This document shows positions 13,601 to 25,885 of a stretch of 64,000 nt of DNA, in pieces; within the stretch, counting starts at the first letter, position 1, and every line of letters begins with the position of its first letter. The position numbers and the translations under genes are program-made. The stretch is from Copromyces sp. CBS 386.78 (taxonomy: Eukaryota > Ascomycota > Sordariomycetes > Sordariales > Sordariaceae). Location of the stretch: assembly GCA_030685235.1 (NCBI GenBank), contig MU839172.1, forward strand, positions 1 to 64,000, read 5' to 3'. The notes under the pieces are model-generated. The model was not told the origin of the DNA. It searched no databases and was given only the letters and a program-made list of their open reading frames with translations.

Positions 13601-13989
13601 AAGGTCGGTTTAAATTGAATTGTAAATATTACTTGTTATACGAAGAGAGTCTTTATAAGTAATATTATAGATAATAATAATAATAAAAGATAAAGAGTGC
13701 GATTAGTTATTAGATAGAATAATAATACGTAATAACAAGCAATAATATTATTAAAAGAAGTATAAGGTAATATTAATAAGAGCCTTAACTTAGGACTTTA
13801 TATACAATTTTATAGAGTATAAGTAAAGTAGACGTTAGGTTAATATAATATAAATTAATAATTTAGTTAATTTTAACGGAAGTTGATTGGGGAGCACTCT
13901 TATATAGTATGGACCGCTTAGATGAGCGTATGCTAAGATAGAGTGGGTTATCCGGGTATCTGCCTAGAATTCCCCTAATAATAATAATA
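10669..13989. repeat. Unassigned RIP-degraded element relic
   Basis: Very AT-rich, almost CpA-free DNA with stops in every frame. On the minus strand, roughly 11,580 down to 10,680 reads as a continuous degraded protein if TAA/TAG are treated as former Gln codons. It is rich in Asn, Lys and aromatic residues and has no motif I can name. The last ~130 bases (13861-13990) are richer in G+C and look unmutated. Nothing here identifies the element class, and no matching terminal repeats were found within the segment. Confidence 0.45.
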
Positions 13990-13997
13990 TTTATAAA

Positions 13998-14672
13998 GAG
14001 GATGTCTATTCGTACTATTGACATCGTCTTCTGAGATTGTACCCCACCCACCCCCGACCACTAGAAGTATTCTTTCAAAAATTCCTCCAAAATTCCCCGC
14101 AAAATCCAATTATTACATTCTTTCGTAACCTAACATTAGACGGCTATACACGGCACCAAATTCGTACTCAAATATATAGATTTATAGCGCACTATAACGT
14201 ATTTAGCGGTATAGTTGTATATTATATAATTGTATATCGTTCGTCGTTTAATTGAGCGATTATTAACGATTATTATAGTTATTAGCGATTATTATAATTA
14301 TTACGGCTATTAGCGATTATTACGGCTATTAACAATTATTACAACTATTAGTAATTATTACGGCTATTAACGATTATTATTTATTAGCGATTAGGTTATT
14401 ATAATTATTAGCGATTATTACGGCTATTAACGATTATTACGGCTATTAACGATTATTACGGCTATTAACGATTGTTAGCGATTATTACGGCTATTAGCGA
14501 TATGTATACTATATAAGAATATATAATAGGTTGAAATCTAGGAGTTTGGCGGTCGCGGTACGAGGGGGATTGGTATTAACGGGGACAGGGCGGCAGGGTT
14601 AGGGATATATATAGGGAAAAAAGTGGGGTACAATCTTAGAAGATGATATTAATAGTACGAATAGACATCCTC
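13998..14672. mobile_element. hAT-like MITE, copy 1 (RIP-affected), with 8-bp TSD
   Basis: A 675-bp element bounded by the direct repeat tttataaa (13990-13997 and 14673-14680). Its terminal inverted repeats extend about 55 bp, from GAGGATGTCTATTCGTACTA inward, with a few transition mismatches. An 8-bp target duplication is characteristic of hAT transposons. The interior contains tandem repeats of a ~17-19-bp unit (about 14256-14500) that match the unmutated repeats in the element at 16521 after C-to-T and G-to-A change. It encodes no transposase, so it would have needed an autonomous partner. Confidence 0.85.
14256..14500. repeat. Internal tandem repeats of MITE copy 1
   Basis: A 17-19-bp unit of the form ggctattarcgattattac is repeated about a dozen times with small variations. 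It corresponds to the cacggctgtcagcgattgt unit of the element at 16521 after RIP-type transitions. Confidence 0.8.
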
Positions 14673-14680
14673 TTTATAAA

Positions 14681-16512
14681 AGGGGGATTTTTATAGTATA
14701 CGTACTAAATCTATAATATAGGTTCGAAAAACTTTACAAATTCGTATAAATATCGAAGAAGTATTTTACCTATTTAATAATACTATTACTAAATATAACG
14801 TTAAATAAAATAATATATAAAATAGTAACAAATTTAATTTTAGGGTTAATATTTCAAATAGGGCCTATTTAATATAGACTTATATTAAAATAATAGAAAT
14901 TTAATCTATGAATTTTGATTAGAGGATTCTTATTATTATCTTCGAAGCCGTTTTTATATTTAGTCGAACTATACCCCCCTTCGTTTTACTTCTTAATATT
15001 AATATTACGTATAAATACGTAAATAACTCTCTTAAAAATAGGATAATTATTACTACCTCTCTACGAAAGTATATAGACGATTAGTACGCGCTAAATTAGT
15101 TTAAATATTAGGAAGAATACTCTTATTTTATTAATAAGATAGAGAAGCGAATTTTAATATTGGATAATTACAATAATTATTATACTATCGAGTTTTACGA
15201 ATAGTATAGACGAAACTATATTATACTATTTCTATTACCTCTTTATTTAATATACTTCCTTTAACCTTTCGACGTTAAAATATTTTAAATCTATAAGTAC
15301 TTTCATTAAATAAATATACGCAAAAAGTTCGCCTTCAATAACATTAACTATAATAAATTAAATTTCCTTAACGGCTTAAAAAGAATCCGTAGAAAGGTAA
15401 TAAAAGTTAAAAATATTAAGTTTACTTGGAAGCGAACCGGTTTAAGCCTATTCAACCCCCAACTTATTATTTTAAACCTTCGTAATCCGTTGATTTCTTT
15501 AATTAATAAAGAGTTTATTATATAGAAACGAGGGTATATTACCCGTTTTACTAAGTAGGGAGAAATTAATTTAGGTTTAAACAATAGCCCTACCCTTTAT
15601 ATACTAGGGATTCTAATACTATTAAGCAGTCCTTTATTACTAACCTTTCTAATACGTAAATTTGTTATTATAGGGGAACTATTTATTCCTAAGCGGGTAA
15701 AGAGGTTTAATATAAATTAGAGTAGTATAATTATACTAGTATTTAATTTCCTTACTATTAAAGAATATATTAAATACATTAATTAACAATTTTAATTTAC
15801 AATTAAAGGTAATCTCGCTCTATTACTAATAATTAAACGCGTATTAAGTAAGTGAGATAAAGCTATTACTATACTTAGTTTATTAATAATAAAAGAAATA
15901 GAATTTAAATATAAATAGAAGGATAAAGTTATTAAAAAGGCTTTACGTAATTTACATAATACTAACCATTTACTACGGCGTAACGGTATAATTATTATTA
16001 GAAATAGTCGGTTACGCGTTATAATTAATAAATACTAGCGTATAACTCTTAATAAGAAGGAAGAGGAATATATTTATAATCGCGAACTCTAATAAGAATA
16101 AAGCGTATTAAAAAGATAGATTAGCAGTTTTATTACTATATAAAAGGTATAGTTAATTAGCGAATAATTATGGTTACATATATTTAAAACCCTTAGGAAG
16201 GAAATTTAGGAATATATTAAATTGTATATTATACGGCTTATTAATTTTAATTAACTAGTTAATAAATATTATAAGGAGAGAACTAACTGCTAGAATTATT
16301 ATTAAATTGAAAAATAGAAAATTATAAATAATAAAATTAAGAAATTAAAATTTAATTATACCCGTACGGCATACGACGTTACTTTACCCTTATACTAACA
16401 ATTACTTAGTAATCCTCCTAAACTACATATTCTATAAGTATTTAACGAGGTACGTAAAAAGGTTATAGACGATATTATTACTGTTTAATTAATTAGTAAG
16501 GGTAATATCCTT
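14681..16512. repeat. Unassigned RIP-degraded element relic between two MITEs
   Basis: AT-rich, stop-riddled sequence lying between the duplications of two MITEs. Plus-strand pieces (for example near 15060-15240 and 15960-16230) read as Lys/Glu/Arg-rich protein fragments with stops at former Gln codons, but none shows a motif I can assign. It might be continuous with 10669-13989, which would then be one older element split by the MITE at 13998. Sequence alone does not prove that. Confidence 0.4.
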
Positions 16513-16520
16513 TTAATAAA

Positions 16521-17230
16521 GAGAAAGTCTATTCGCACGGTCACGATTGTCTATTTGAACGGTGATCCACTTTTTCCCTCACACATATCCCTAACCCTCG
16601 CGCGGCTATAGATATTACATATATTCTTTCAAAAACTTCGCCCAGAAATCTGGGCATTACCATTCTTTCATACGTAACATTAGACCGCAGTGCCCAAACT
16701 AGATATGCACCCCCATATCGCACTTTACAGGGCATTTTATAGTGCACTTTATAAGGCACTTAGCGGCACGGTCGCACATCGTACAGTCGCACATCGCTCG
16801 TCGCTCAATTGAGCGATCAATTGAGGGACTGTCACGGCTGTCACAGCTGTCAGCGACTGTCACGGCTGTCAGCGATTGTCACGGCTGTCAGCGATTATCA
16901 CGGCTGTCAGCGATTATCACAGCGATTATCACGGCTGTCAGCGATTGTCACGGCTGTTAGCGACTATCACGGCTATTACAGCTGTCACGGCTGTCACGGC
17001 TGTCACGGCTGTCACAGCTGTCAGCGATTGTTATGGCTATCAGCGACTATCACGGCTATCAACAATACGTATACTATACAGGGGGGTATAATGGGCTATA
17101 ATCTAGGAACTTAGCGGTCGCGATACAAGCGAGACTGGTGCTAGCGGGGAGGGGATAGTAGGGTTAGGGATAAGTGTAAGGGAAATCACCGTTCAAATAG
17201 ACAATCGTGACCGTGCGAATAGACTTTCTC
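16521..17230. mobile_element. hAT-like MITE, copy 2 (little mutated), with 8-bp TSD
   Basis: A 710-bp element flanked by the perfect direct repeat ttaataaa (16513-16520 and 17231-17238). The terminal inverted repeats start GAGAAAGTCTATTCGCACGG and match over more than 50 bp without obvious mismatch. They contain two related copies of a GTCTATTYGMACGGT motif. The interior keeps normal G+C and a block of clean tandem repeats at 16826-17060, unlike the RIP'd DNA on both sides. That suggests insertion after the surrounding repeats were mutated, or escape from RIP. Open frames inside are only the repeat read in three frames. Confidence 0.88.
16826..17060. repeat. Tandem repeats inside MITE copy 2
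   Basis: A unit close to cacggctgtcagcgattgt recurs, together with a shorter cacggctgt unit repeated several times near 16976-17015. Units are contiguous and of variable length, so this is a minisatellite rather than a CRISPR-type array. Confidence 0.85.
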
Positions 17231-17434
17231 TTAATAAAAGAGGAAGAGGTTAAAATTATGCTAAATAATAAGCCAATAGATATATAATAAGACCTAGATT
17301 AGTAGTACCCTAACGATAAACAATAGGTATAAATAAATTAAGAAAATGAGGAGTATAAAGAGTATAATAATAAAGCTATTTACGACGACGACAATAAGGA
17401 GGATAAGGAGGAGGAGGAGGAGGAAGATAGTAAT

Positions 17435-17668
17435 TATTATAGGGCGCGAGCAAGTACTAAGGTAAGATGTTAATTATTGTACGAGGAACCAAAAGAGGAA
17501 TTTATACGTATACGAGAATTATATAGGGCATAGTGTAGAGCCCTGTGGTTATAGGTCTATAAGGCGGCACTATAGTTGTGCTATACTCAAATAACTATAT
17601 TCAACTAGCTATACTAATGTAGTATAATACCCCTATCTATTTATAAGGAGCAGGTAATACTTATAATA
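17435..17668 (-). repeat. 3' LTR of the Ty3/Gypsy element
   Basis: 234 bp, the same length as and directly repeating 25886-26119 at an offset of 8451, with mostly transition differences. The central block around gggcatagtgtagagccctgt is well conserved between the two copies. Confidence 0.9.
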
Positions 17669-17683
17669 TTACCCCCTTCCTAA
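17669..17683 (-). other. Polypurine tract of the Ty3/Gypsy element
   Basis: Immediately inside the 3' LTR the minus strand reads GGAAGGGGGTAA, a purine run in the place where plus-strand DNA synthesis is primed in LTR retrotransposons. Confidence 0.65.
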
Positions 17684-18699
17684 ATTAATTCCCGGTTTCA
17701 AAATCTATTTAAAACCGTTTAAAAACTATTAATATTTATAAAATAAGGCATATTAAAGCGGGTAAGCGCTTAGCGCTAAGCCTCCTATTAAGGGGTCGAA
17801 TACTAGTTAAAATATTATTAAATGTACCCCTTTCCTAAAGACTATTCGATTATTACTTTAAATAATCCTAAATAAGCGTAAACGTTCTTAATCGTCTTAT
17901 AAACTTCCTATCTATACCCTACTATTACCAACCCCCGACGGGGGGTACTATAGGGACGCCTGTAGTATAATAATATATAGGGACGCTTATATCCCTACTA
18001 ATATCGTAGATTATAGAAGCCCTCTATCCGAATTTCATTATAATTATTATAATTGTCTTTTTTCTATTTTATAATTATTTCCCTCTTCCCTACTAATTAT
18101 AATATAAAATTTTAACTATATAGGCTCTAACCGTTAATTAGGGGGGTAGGGTGAGGTATTGGGGGTAGGAGACGTAGGTACGTTGTAAGACGTATTATCT
18201 CCTAGTTATTATTAATAGTGCCCTTACTACTATAATAGGATATTTATAAGGTAATTCGGCTAGGATATATAGAATAAACCGTTATTAAACTCTTTATTTT
18301 TTATATTTATTTTATTTATTATTCAATTTTATATTTTGCTAAACCTGCTAGTTATTTGCCTCCGGGACGGCTATAACGGGGATTAAAGAAGGTAGTACTT
18401 TAGCTCTAACTCCCTCGTCGTTAGTTCTAACTCCTTCGTCGTTAGAATTAAACGAGGTCTTTACTTTTAATTAAACTTTAAATTCCCTTTTGAAATTAAT
18501 GTATAGTAGCCCTAGTTTTGGTCGTTTCTTATAAAGTTCCTAGATTATTTTATAGTAGCTATTAAAATTAGCCGTTAGTTGTTAGTTTAGGGGGTGGTAA
18601 GACTATTTTATTAAATAATATTATCGTCCTTTAATTTTTTAATAGTTTAAAAAATTTTTAAACTCCTAACGTTTATCCTCTTCGAAATTATTAGTTTTA

Positions 18700-21600
18700 G
18701 TAATAACTATGCCTTTATTAGCCTTAACGTTAGTTATAAGGTCTTTTTAGCTCGGTAAACCTTCGATATATAATTTAACTTTAAATACGTTAATAATATA
18801 AATAATTTTTATATTACTAAGTAAGGCTAATTCTACTATATATAAACTAGCCTTTATAACCCGAAAAAGTCCTTTAAAATACGGCGCCAATTTATTATAT
18901 AGCCTACTAATTATGTAGTTAGCTATATTAAATATAACTTTATCTTTAACCTTATATTTAAGTATATTAGTACAATTCTCGTTCGCTATTGCTTCGTACT
19001 TCGTTTATACTTATAAGGAGGAAGTTTTAACGAAGTTCCAAACTTCTTTAAATTATAATACTAATTAATTAATATTAAAGATCTACTTCTTCTATACTTC
19101 CGTTACATTTAAAGGGAGCGGTATAAATAGTTCTATCCCTATACGAGGGTGAAAATTATAATTGGCGAAGAATAAAATTACTTTCGTTAATACCGATTTA
19201 AGGTTATTACCCTAGAATTTAATTAAAGGCAGCTAATTTACCTAATCGTTTTGTACCTAATTAATAAAGGTTCGTAAATATTATTCTAACTCTATGTTAA
19301 TCCTTTCTATTTGTCCGTTAATTTCCTTATAATAAAGTGTAGAGTATTTTAATTTAATATTTAGCCGTAAGGATAATTATTTTTAAAAAGCCGAAACGAA
19401 TTAAATACCTCTATCCGAAATTATAGTATTTAGAAGATTATAAAGAGTATAAATATAGTTAATAAATTTCTCTACTAGCTCTTCCATTATTAACCCTTTT
19501 ATTAGGATAAAGTATTTTATTTTAATTAACCTAATTACTATAACTAGTACGTATTTATATTCTACTCCCCTTCCTATTCGCTATAATTTAGGGAATGGGG
19601 TTATATAGTTAATAGAAATATTGTACTACGGAATATAAGGAATAAGTAAAGGTTTGAGAAAACCTATTGGCGACGTCTTAGTAGCCTTAATTTTATTATA
19701 GGGTATATATCCTTTACAATAAGTATTTACTACAATTACTATCCCTAGCTAGAAATAATAATATATTAATACTATCGTTTTATCCTTCCTAAGATAGCCG
19801 CTTTATATTAAGGTATAAGTACGGTAGATTAATTCTAGCTAGACTACCTCATTATTAGGGGGTATTACTAGCCTATCCTTAAATATTACCTTATCGTTAA
19901 CTATATAATATTTAATAAAGGGGATTTTCAATTTCTTCTTTAAGTACTTCAGCTAATAATCTCTAAATCTAATAGCTTCCCGGATATCCGCTATTATAAG
20001 GGAATTAACGTAAGCCCAATCTATTAAATTATTTATATAAATACCTAATCCGTTTTCGTCGTCCTTTCCTTCGAAACTATCCTCTAGGGTATAGATAATA
20101 AAAGGGGCTTTATTATCTATTATAACGTTTATTATAAAGCCTTCGCCGTTTATATTTATTAATTCTTAATTAAACGAATCTTCGTCGAAGTACGAAAGAT
20201 CGATAAACGGTTTCTTTCTTACTTTCAATTTATTATCCTCCGTATCTTTTAATATATATTCTAATTTATAATTTAGAGTATTAGGTCTAACATTAATTGA
20301 TTTTAACCGGTATTTAATTATAAAGTTAAACCTAAATAGAAATTTAAACTACTTTATATACCTGAGTATAAGCTTCTTCGTAGTATTAAACGTTTTAAAA
20401 TTCTTATAATTAATAATAATCTCGAAAAGTTGAATAGTACCTTCTAATTCAAACTATTATTCTTCTAATATTTTAATTATAGTTAGTAGCTCTTTATTAT
20501 AAATATTATAATTATATTTAATTATAGAATACTTAGCCGAAAAATAAACGATTGAATATAATTCACCGTCGTATAATTATAATCATATACCGCCCGTTAA
20601 CTAATTAAAGGTATTAACCTCTACAATTATTAACTTCTCCCAATTATAGATTTTAAAGACCGGTATTAATATAAAAGCTATCTTCAAAACTTTAAAAGTA
20701 TTGTTATATACTTTATCCCACCTTTAATCTATCGTTTTCTTTATTAATTCGTATAGCGGCTTACTTATATACAAAAAGTTAGCGATAAACCTCTTATAAA
20801 AATTAGTAAAGCCTAAGAAATATTATAATTAGCGTTTCGTTATTAATACTTCCTATTTAATAACGGCTTCTACCTTCTCTAAATTTATTTCGATTTCCTT
20901 AAAGGTAATAATAAGGCCTAAATACTTAGTTTTTTAAATATAGAATTTATATTTATTAATATTGATTTATAAACCTATATCGATTAGGCGTTATAATACT
21001 TCCTTAATGTACTTAATATATTCTTCGTACGTTTTTAAAAAGATTAAAACGTCGTTAAAATAAACTATTATATAAATATTTAAAATATCGTACAAAATAT
21101 TATTAATAAAATTCTAAAACGAAGCTAGTACTCTTAATAAACTAAATAAATATATTAAAGATTTATAGAAATTAAACTTTATAATAAAAGCGGTTAACTA
21201 TTCGTATCCTTTAATTATACGTAATTTATTAAAAACGGCGATAACATTAACTTTTATAAATTACTTTACTTTATAAATAATATTTAATATTTTTTTAATT
21301 AAAGGTAACGGGTATTTATTCTTTAGCGAAATCTCGTTAATACCCCTATAATCAACGCAGATCCGCACGCCACCGCCTAGTTTGTAGGCTAATAGTATTA
21401 GCGAAGCAACGTCGGAAGTAAATAACTTAATAAATCCTTTCGCTAAATTATTATCCAACTATTATTTAATAACCTTAAATTCCTATAGTAATATCGGTCG
21501 TATTTTAAAATAGGGTAAAAATTCTACCCCTAATTTTAGTTCGATCTTATAATTGTAAGAACGGTATTCGGGTATCACGTTAGTATTCCGTAAGTTAATA

Positions 21601-22900
21601 ATATAAGAGAGATCCTTATATTCGTTTAAGAAACGCGCTTTTACCTCCTCTAAAATATATTTTAACTTAGTTGCCTTATTTATAAACTTTTAAATATCTT
21701 CCTCTATAATACTATAAATCTTATTAATTTCAATTAAGGGAGTTAACTTCCGTTCCTACTCTTCGAATAATTTTTAAAATTCGCCGTCCATTATTTTTAA
21801 TACGTATATACAATTAACGTATTCTTTAACGGACTCGCCGGGCTAAAGGGCTTACTCTCCCTTATTATTATTCGCGGCTTCTACTTTATAAAGGTCGATA
21901 AATTTATATACTTCCGGGTTTTTAAAGTAGGGTTTATATAGTTTACCCTTTCTTTATATAATATCTTTTTATACGTTCTTAAATAGAAATAGTATTAAAA
22001 TAACTACTTTCTTTTCCTTTTATACCTTTTAGAATTCTACTTATATAGTAGAATTAACCTTAACGCCTTTTATCTATATATTAAATATAAAAGTTTGTAA
22101 ATTAATTAATTTAATATTTAAAAGATTTAAGGCCGCTATATTAATTATCGGTTTAAAGTATTGAAAGAACGTACATTTTACCCGTTCTAGCCGTTATATT
22201 ATTTAAATCCTTCGTCCACTAATAATCCGTACCTTCGTTTTAATCTTTTCTAATATTAATTTTCTAATAGGGCCGAAAGGTTCTTTAAACTTCTTCGTAT
22301 ATATTAGAAAAATTAAAAGTTTTATTATTATAATTTAATTACCCCTAGGGGTTTCTATTATATTAACTACTTAAATTAAGAAATATTCGTCTTCGTTAAA
22401 ATTATTTTCATTAAAATTAAACTTATTATTAAATCCGTTTTCAGTATTATTAGGGGCGGAGACCTCTCTATTATCTTCTTCTTTAAGAGCGTTACTTAGG
22501 ATTACTATTATCCCTAATAATTAAAATATATATATACTTATATAGGCTATATTCTAAATAATTTTATTAGTTACTTAATTAATATTTAAATTATAGAATT
22601 ATCATTATAATTAGCCTAGAATTATTAAATAATTTACTACTAGGTTAGTTACGAAGAATTTAATAATCTTACTATAATTACTAATCCGTATTTTCGTTTT
22701 AATATACTAATCTATTTATTCTTTAAAATTACTATTGGCTAAATATAACGGTCGTAGCTTCTTTAAAGGTTTGAACTCTAAATAAGCTTTTTCTACAAAA
22801 AATTAATCGATAAAAACCTTACTTAAATATTTAAAGTCGATTAATAATATATATTCTATTTTATTATTATATTAAGAATATTAAAAATATATAGATAGTA
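18700..22900 (-). pseudogene. Ty3/Gypsy Pol (protease, RT, RNase H, integrase), degraded
   Basis: A 65-codon open piece at 21261-21458 is a clear Gypsy RT segment: a G-G-G-V-R-I-C-V-D-Y-R-G-I-N motif followed by K-Y-P-L-P-L-I. The catalytic region at about 21030-21070 reads Y-F-N-D-V-L-I-F, so the first Asp is now Asn. Integrase follows: the second half of the zinc-binding HHCC motif and a K-G-x-I-P-Y-N-K stretch near 19690-19730, then the core I-S-D-R-G with the Gln of R-G-T-Q-F turned to a stop near 19391-19425. Between them lies RNase H (approximately 20200-20700), inferred from position. Protease and a chromodomain were not clearly seen. Confidence 0.75.
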
Positions 22901-22949
22901 AGGTTATATTCTACCTATAGAATTCTAAATTACTTAATTTAAACGGCTC

Positions 22950-25880
22950 TATCCTTTAATAACTAATAATATAAATGTTTAATTTTATATTTACCTTCGT
23001 CTTTATCCTTCTTTATATCCCTATTAAATACCCTTAAATACGATTTAGCCTTAGGGTTTTCTATTTCCCTACTAGGCTAGAGCGGCCGGAGCCGGAGCCG
23101 GAGCTAGAGCTACCGGGGCGGCCGGGGCCGCTAGATTAGTTATATCCGCTATAGTGCAGTTAGTAATTAGGGCACCCGTATTCGTACTAGCGTATTTATA
23201 CGTAATAATACCTAGACCGGTACAGTTAACCTATTTGCTTTTATTACTATAATTAATCTAGCCCTTATATTCGTAGGCTAAGTATTTGCCCTTACCGTAA
23301 TTTATATAGATACCCTTATTATAGCGTTCCTATAAAACGTCCTTATAAATTTCTATAAGCTTAGCGCGGTCTAAATTTATAGCGTCGGGATTTTTATTAT
23401 TACTACTAATATTAGAATTATTATTACTTTTATTACTATTTTAAATTCTTTAAATAGTATCGTTATATAAAGAAACTTTAGTATAAACCTTAAAAATGCT
23501 TTTAAATAATTTGTACTATCCTTTAAAATTATTACAAGCGGGTTAGACGTAATAATATAAAACCGAATCCGTTAAAAATTTGGAAATCTTTTAATAAAGG
23601 AGACAGACTTTAATAATTATATTATAACTATAATAATTAATTAAAATAATGAATTAGGCTTTAAAATCCTTATAATTAAACTATTTACTAATTTACTTAA
23701 ATTATAATAGTAAATTCTTTATAATTTATACGATATCGCCTTATATATAATAATTATTTAAATATACTAGGAATTCTTCGCTTATTTACTATTTCTAGAG
23801 GATAGAGTACTAAGGGTTATTAAAAATCGTCTTTTAATATTTTACAATATTAATTTTTACCTCGCCTCCTAAGTAAAATATAATATAAAGTAATTTTATT
23901 ATTTCGTTAGAAAATTTATAATTATTAACGATCTAACAATTATAAATCTCTAAATTCTAAGCGCTATAAACGTTATATCGCTTAATTATATTTATTTCTT
24001 CACTTTTAAACTGCTTTAAATCCTTATAAAATACTTTATAATAATAATATAGTATAGGGGCTAGAGTTATAGCGGGGGAGTAAGGACCGTTAGGACTGCC
24101 GGGACTGCTAGGACCGCCGGGACTACTAGGACCGCCGGGACTGCTAGGGCCGCTAAGACCGCTAAGACCGCTAGGACTACTAAGGCCGCTAGGACCGCTA
24201 AAACCGCTAGGATAACTAAATCCGGGATAATTAAATCCTTTACCTCCGGGATTACTACCCGCTTCTCTATAGCCGAAGCCACTTCCTTTACCTAATCTTC
24301 TAAGGCCGCTATCATTAAAACCGCCACTTATATTACCAGAGCTAATACCCTTACCTAATCTTTTAGGGCCGCTATTGCTAAGATTGCCGCTTATATTACC
24401 GGTACTAAAGCCGGTTCCCGTACCCAATCCTCTAAGGCCGCTACTACGATTTTCAATAATAATTTTATCTTCTTCGGTAAGATAGAAACGGACCTAAAAA
24501 TTTTTAATTTTTTCTTAGGCCTTAGTTAATTCTTCACTAACGATCTTACCCGCGATATGTATAGCCGTAAAGTTTTTTAACGCTTTTTTTAGCTCTATAC
24601 AATATAATTTAACGTTATTGTTAACCGTTTAGTTGAAATTTAAAAATCCTTAATAATTATCCTCTTTATCCTTAATAGTATTATATAATTCTTCCTAAAA
24701 ATTAATTTTATTTTAGTTAAAAGTTGCAATTTTTTAGTATAGGGACGTATTCTCGCTAATAACTTAATTGTACTATAGCTATAAAGATTAGATCTATTAT
24801 ATAAATTATTTCTTAATATCGTTAAATTAATTAATTTAGGCTTTAAACTACCCTTCCTTCTCTTATATTTTTTTAATAAAATCTTTAATATTATTCTCGA
24901 AAATAACGTAATAGGCTTACTCCTTCTTAACCTACTTATTAAAAAGAGCAACTCTACTCGCACGTTGATAAAACTCTATTCGCACGTTGAAGAAAAGGTT
25001 ATTTCAATGTCTTTTTTGGAGTACTAAAGAATATAATAAGGAGGTAAAAAGTATACAACATTTTTTCTTATTTTTTTCTCTACTTAATATTACCCTTTTG
25101 AAGAACGTATGTAACTAGTAGGCTAAGAAAACTATAGAGAAAGAAGCTATTATATATAAATAATTAGGAAAATTAAAAGTCTAAAAGTCTGAGAAAGTAG
25201 GATTTAGATAGCGCTTAAGGCTATAAGGATGGTACCTACTATGAAAAATCCGTTAAAAATCGGCAAGTAATTTGGCACTACTTTTATTTTCATATACTAA
25301 TGTTTGACTGAGTTATAATTAAAAAGGAAAAGTGGATCCACGTGCGAATAGAGTTTTATCAACGTGCGAGTAGAGTTTCTCATTAAAAAAGTTAATTTTT
25401 TTATTAAAGTAATAGAATAATTTTATAACCTCTTTATAATTACGAATTTTATTAGTAAAATTTGGGGAGATTATAAGGCTATTAAGATTACTACTATAAA
25501 CTTTTAATAATATATTATATCCTTTTAAAAGGGAGGGGAAGACTATAGCGAGATTAATTCGGCGTACGTCGTTACCCGCTAGATTGCTAACTATTTTGAC
25601 TGTACTTTTTTAAATAATTAGATAACGCTTGTTAAAAGAAAAATATTTCTACTATATTGTACGGTACGATATTTACGCCTTCGTTATTTTAAAGGCTTTA
25701 ATACTTATTTATCATTTCTAGGTTCAATACTTTAATCGTTAGGGTTCTTAATTTTATATCAGCGATTACACGATTTCATTTCGAAATAAAGTTCGTAAGA
25801 ACTAAACTACTACTAATCTTCTACTAGGCTTAATTCTTACTAAGATTACTTGTTGCGCGTTAACGCGAGGTTAAATATAA
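22950..25880 (-). pseudogene. Ty3/Gypsy Gag, degraded and split by a MITE
   Basis: A zinc knuckle lies at 23267-23308: read with RIP changes undone it has the spacing C-x2-C-x4-H-x4-C. Upstream in the minus-strand sense, 23957-24427 stays open for 156 codons and encodes a Gly/Ser/Pro-rich, collagen-like repeat that is unusually G+C-rich for this region. Further upstream, 24640-24945 reads as a Lys/Leu/Ile-rich piece and is interrupted by the MITE at 24946-25381. The N-terminal end could not be placed, so the right boundary given is simply the inner edge of the LTR. Confidence 0.55.
24946..25381. mobile_element. hAT-like MITE, copy 3, nested in the LTR element
   Basis: A 436-bp element with a perfect 8-bp duplication, attaaaaa (24938-24945 and 25382-25389). 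Its terminal inverted repeats run about 45 bp and contain a doubled motif, AACTCTAYTCGCACGTTGA, once at the tip and again 24 bp further in. The inverted repeats match with two or three differences. It interrupts the Gag region of the Ty3/Gypsy element, so it is younger than that insertion. The interior (about 25000-25320) shows no relation that I can see to copies 1 and 2 and no coding capacity. Confidence 0.87.
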
Positions 25881-25885
25881 TAAAA

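Noticed and set aside
16742..17114. Open frames and regularly spaced repeats that resemble a repeat protein or CRISPR-like array
   Set aside because: They lie within a MITE, the three frames are the same minisatellite read in different phases, and units are contiguous with no unique spacers. The organism is a fungus.
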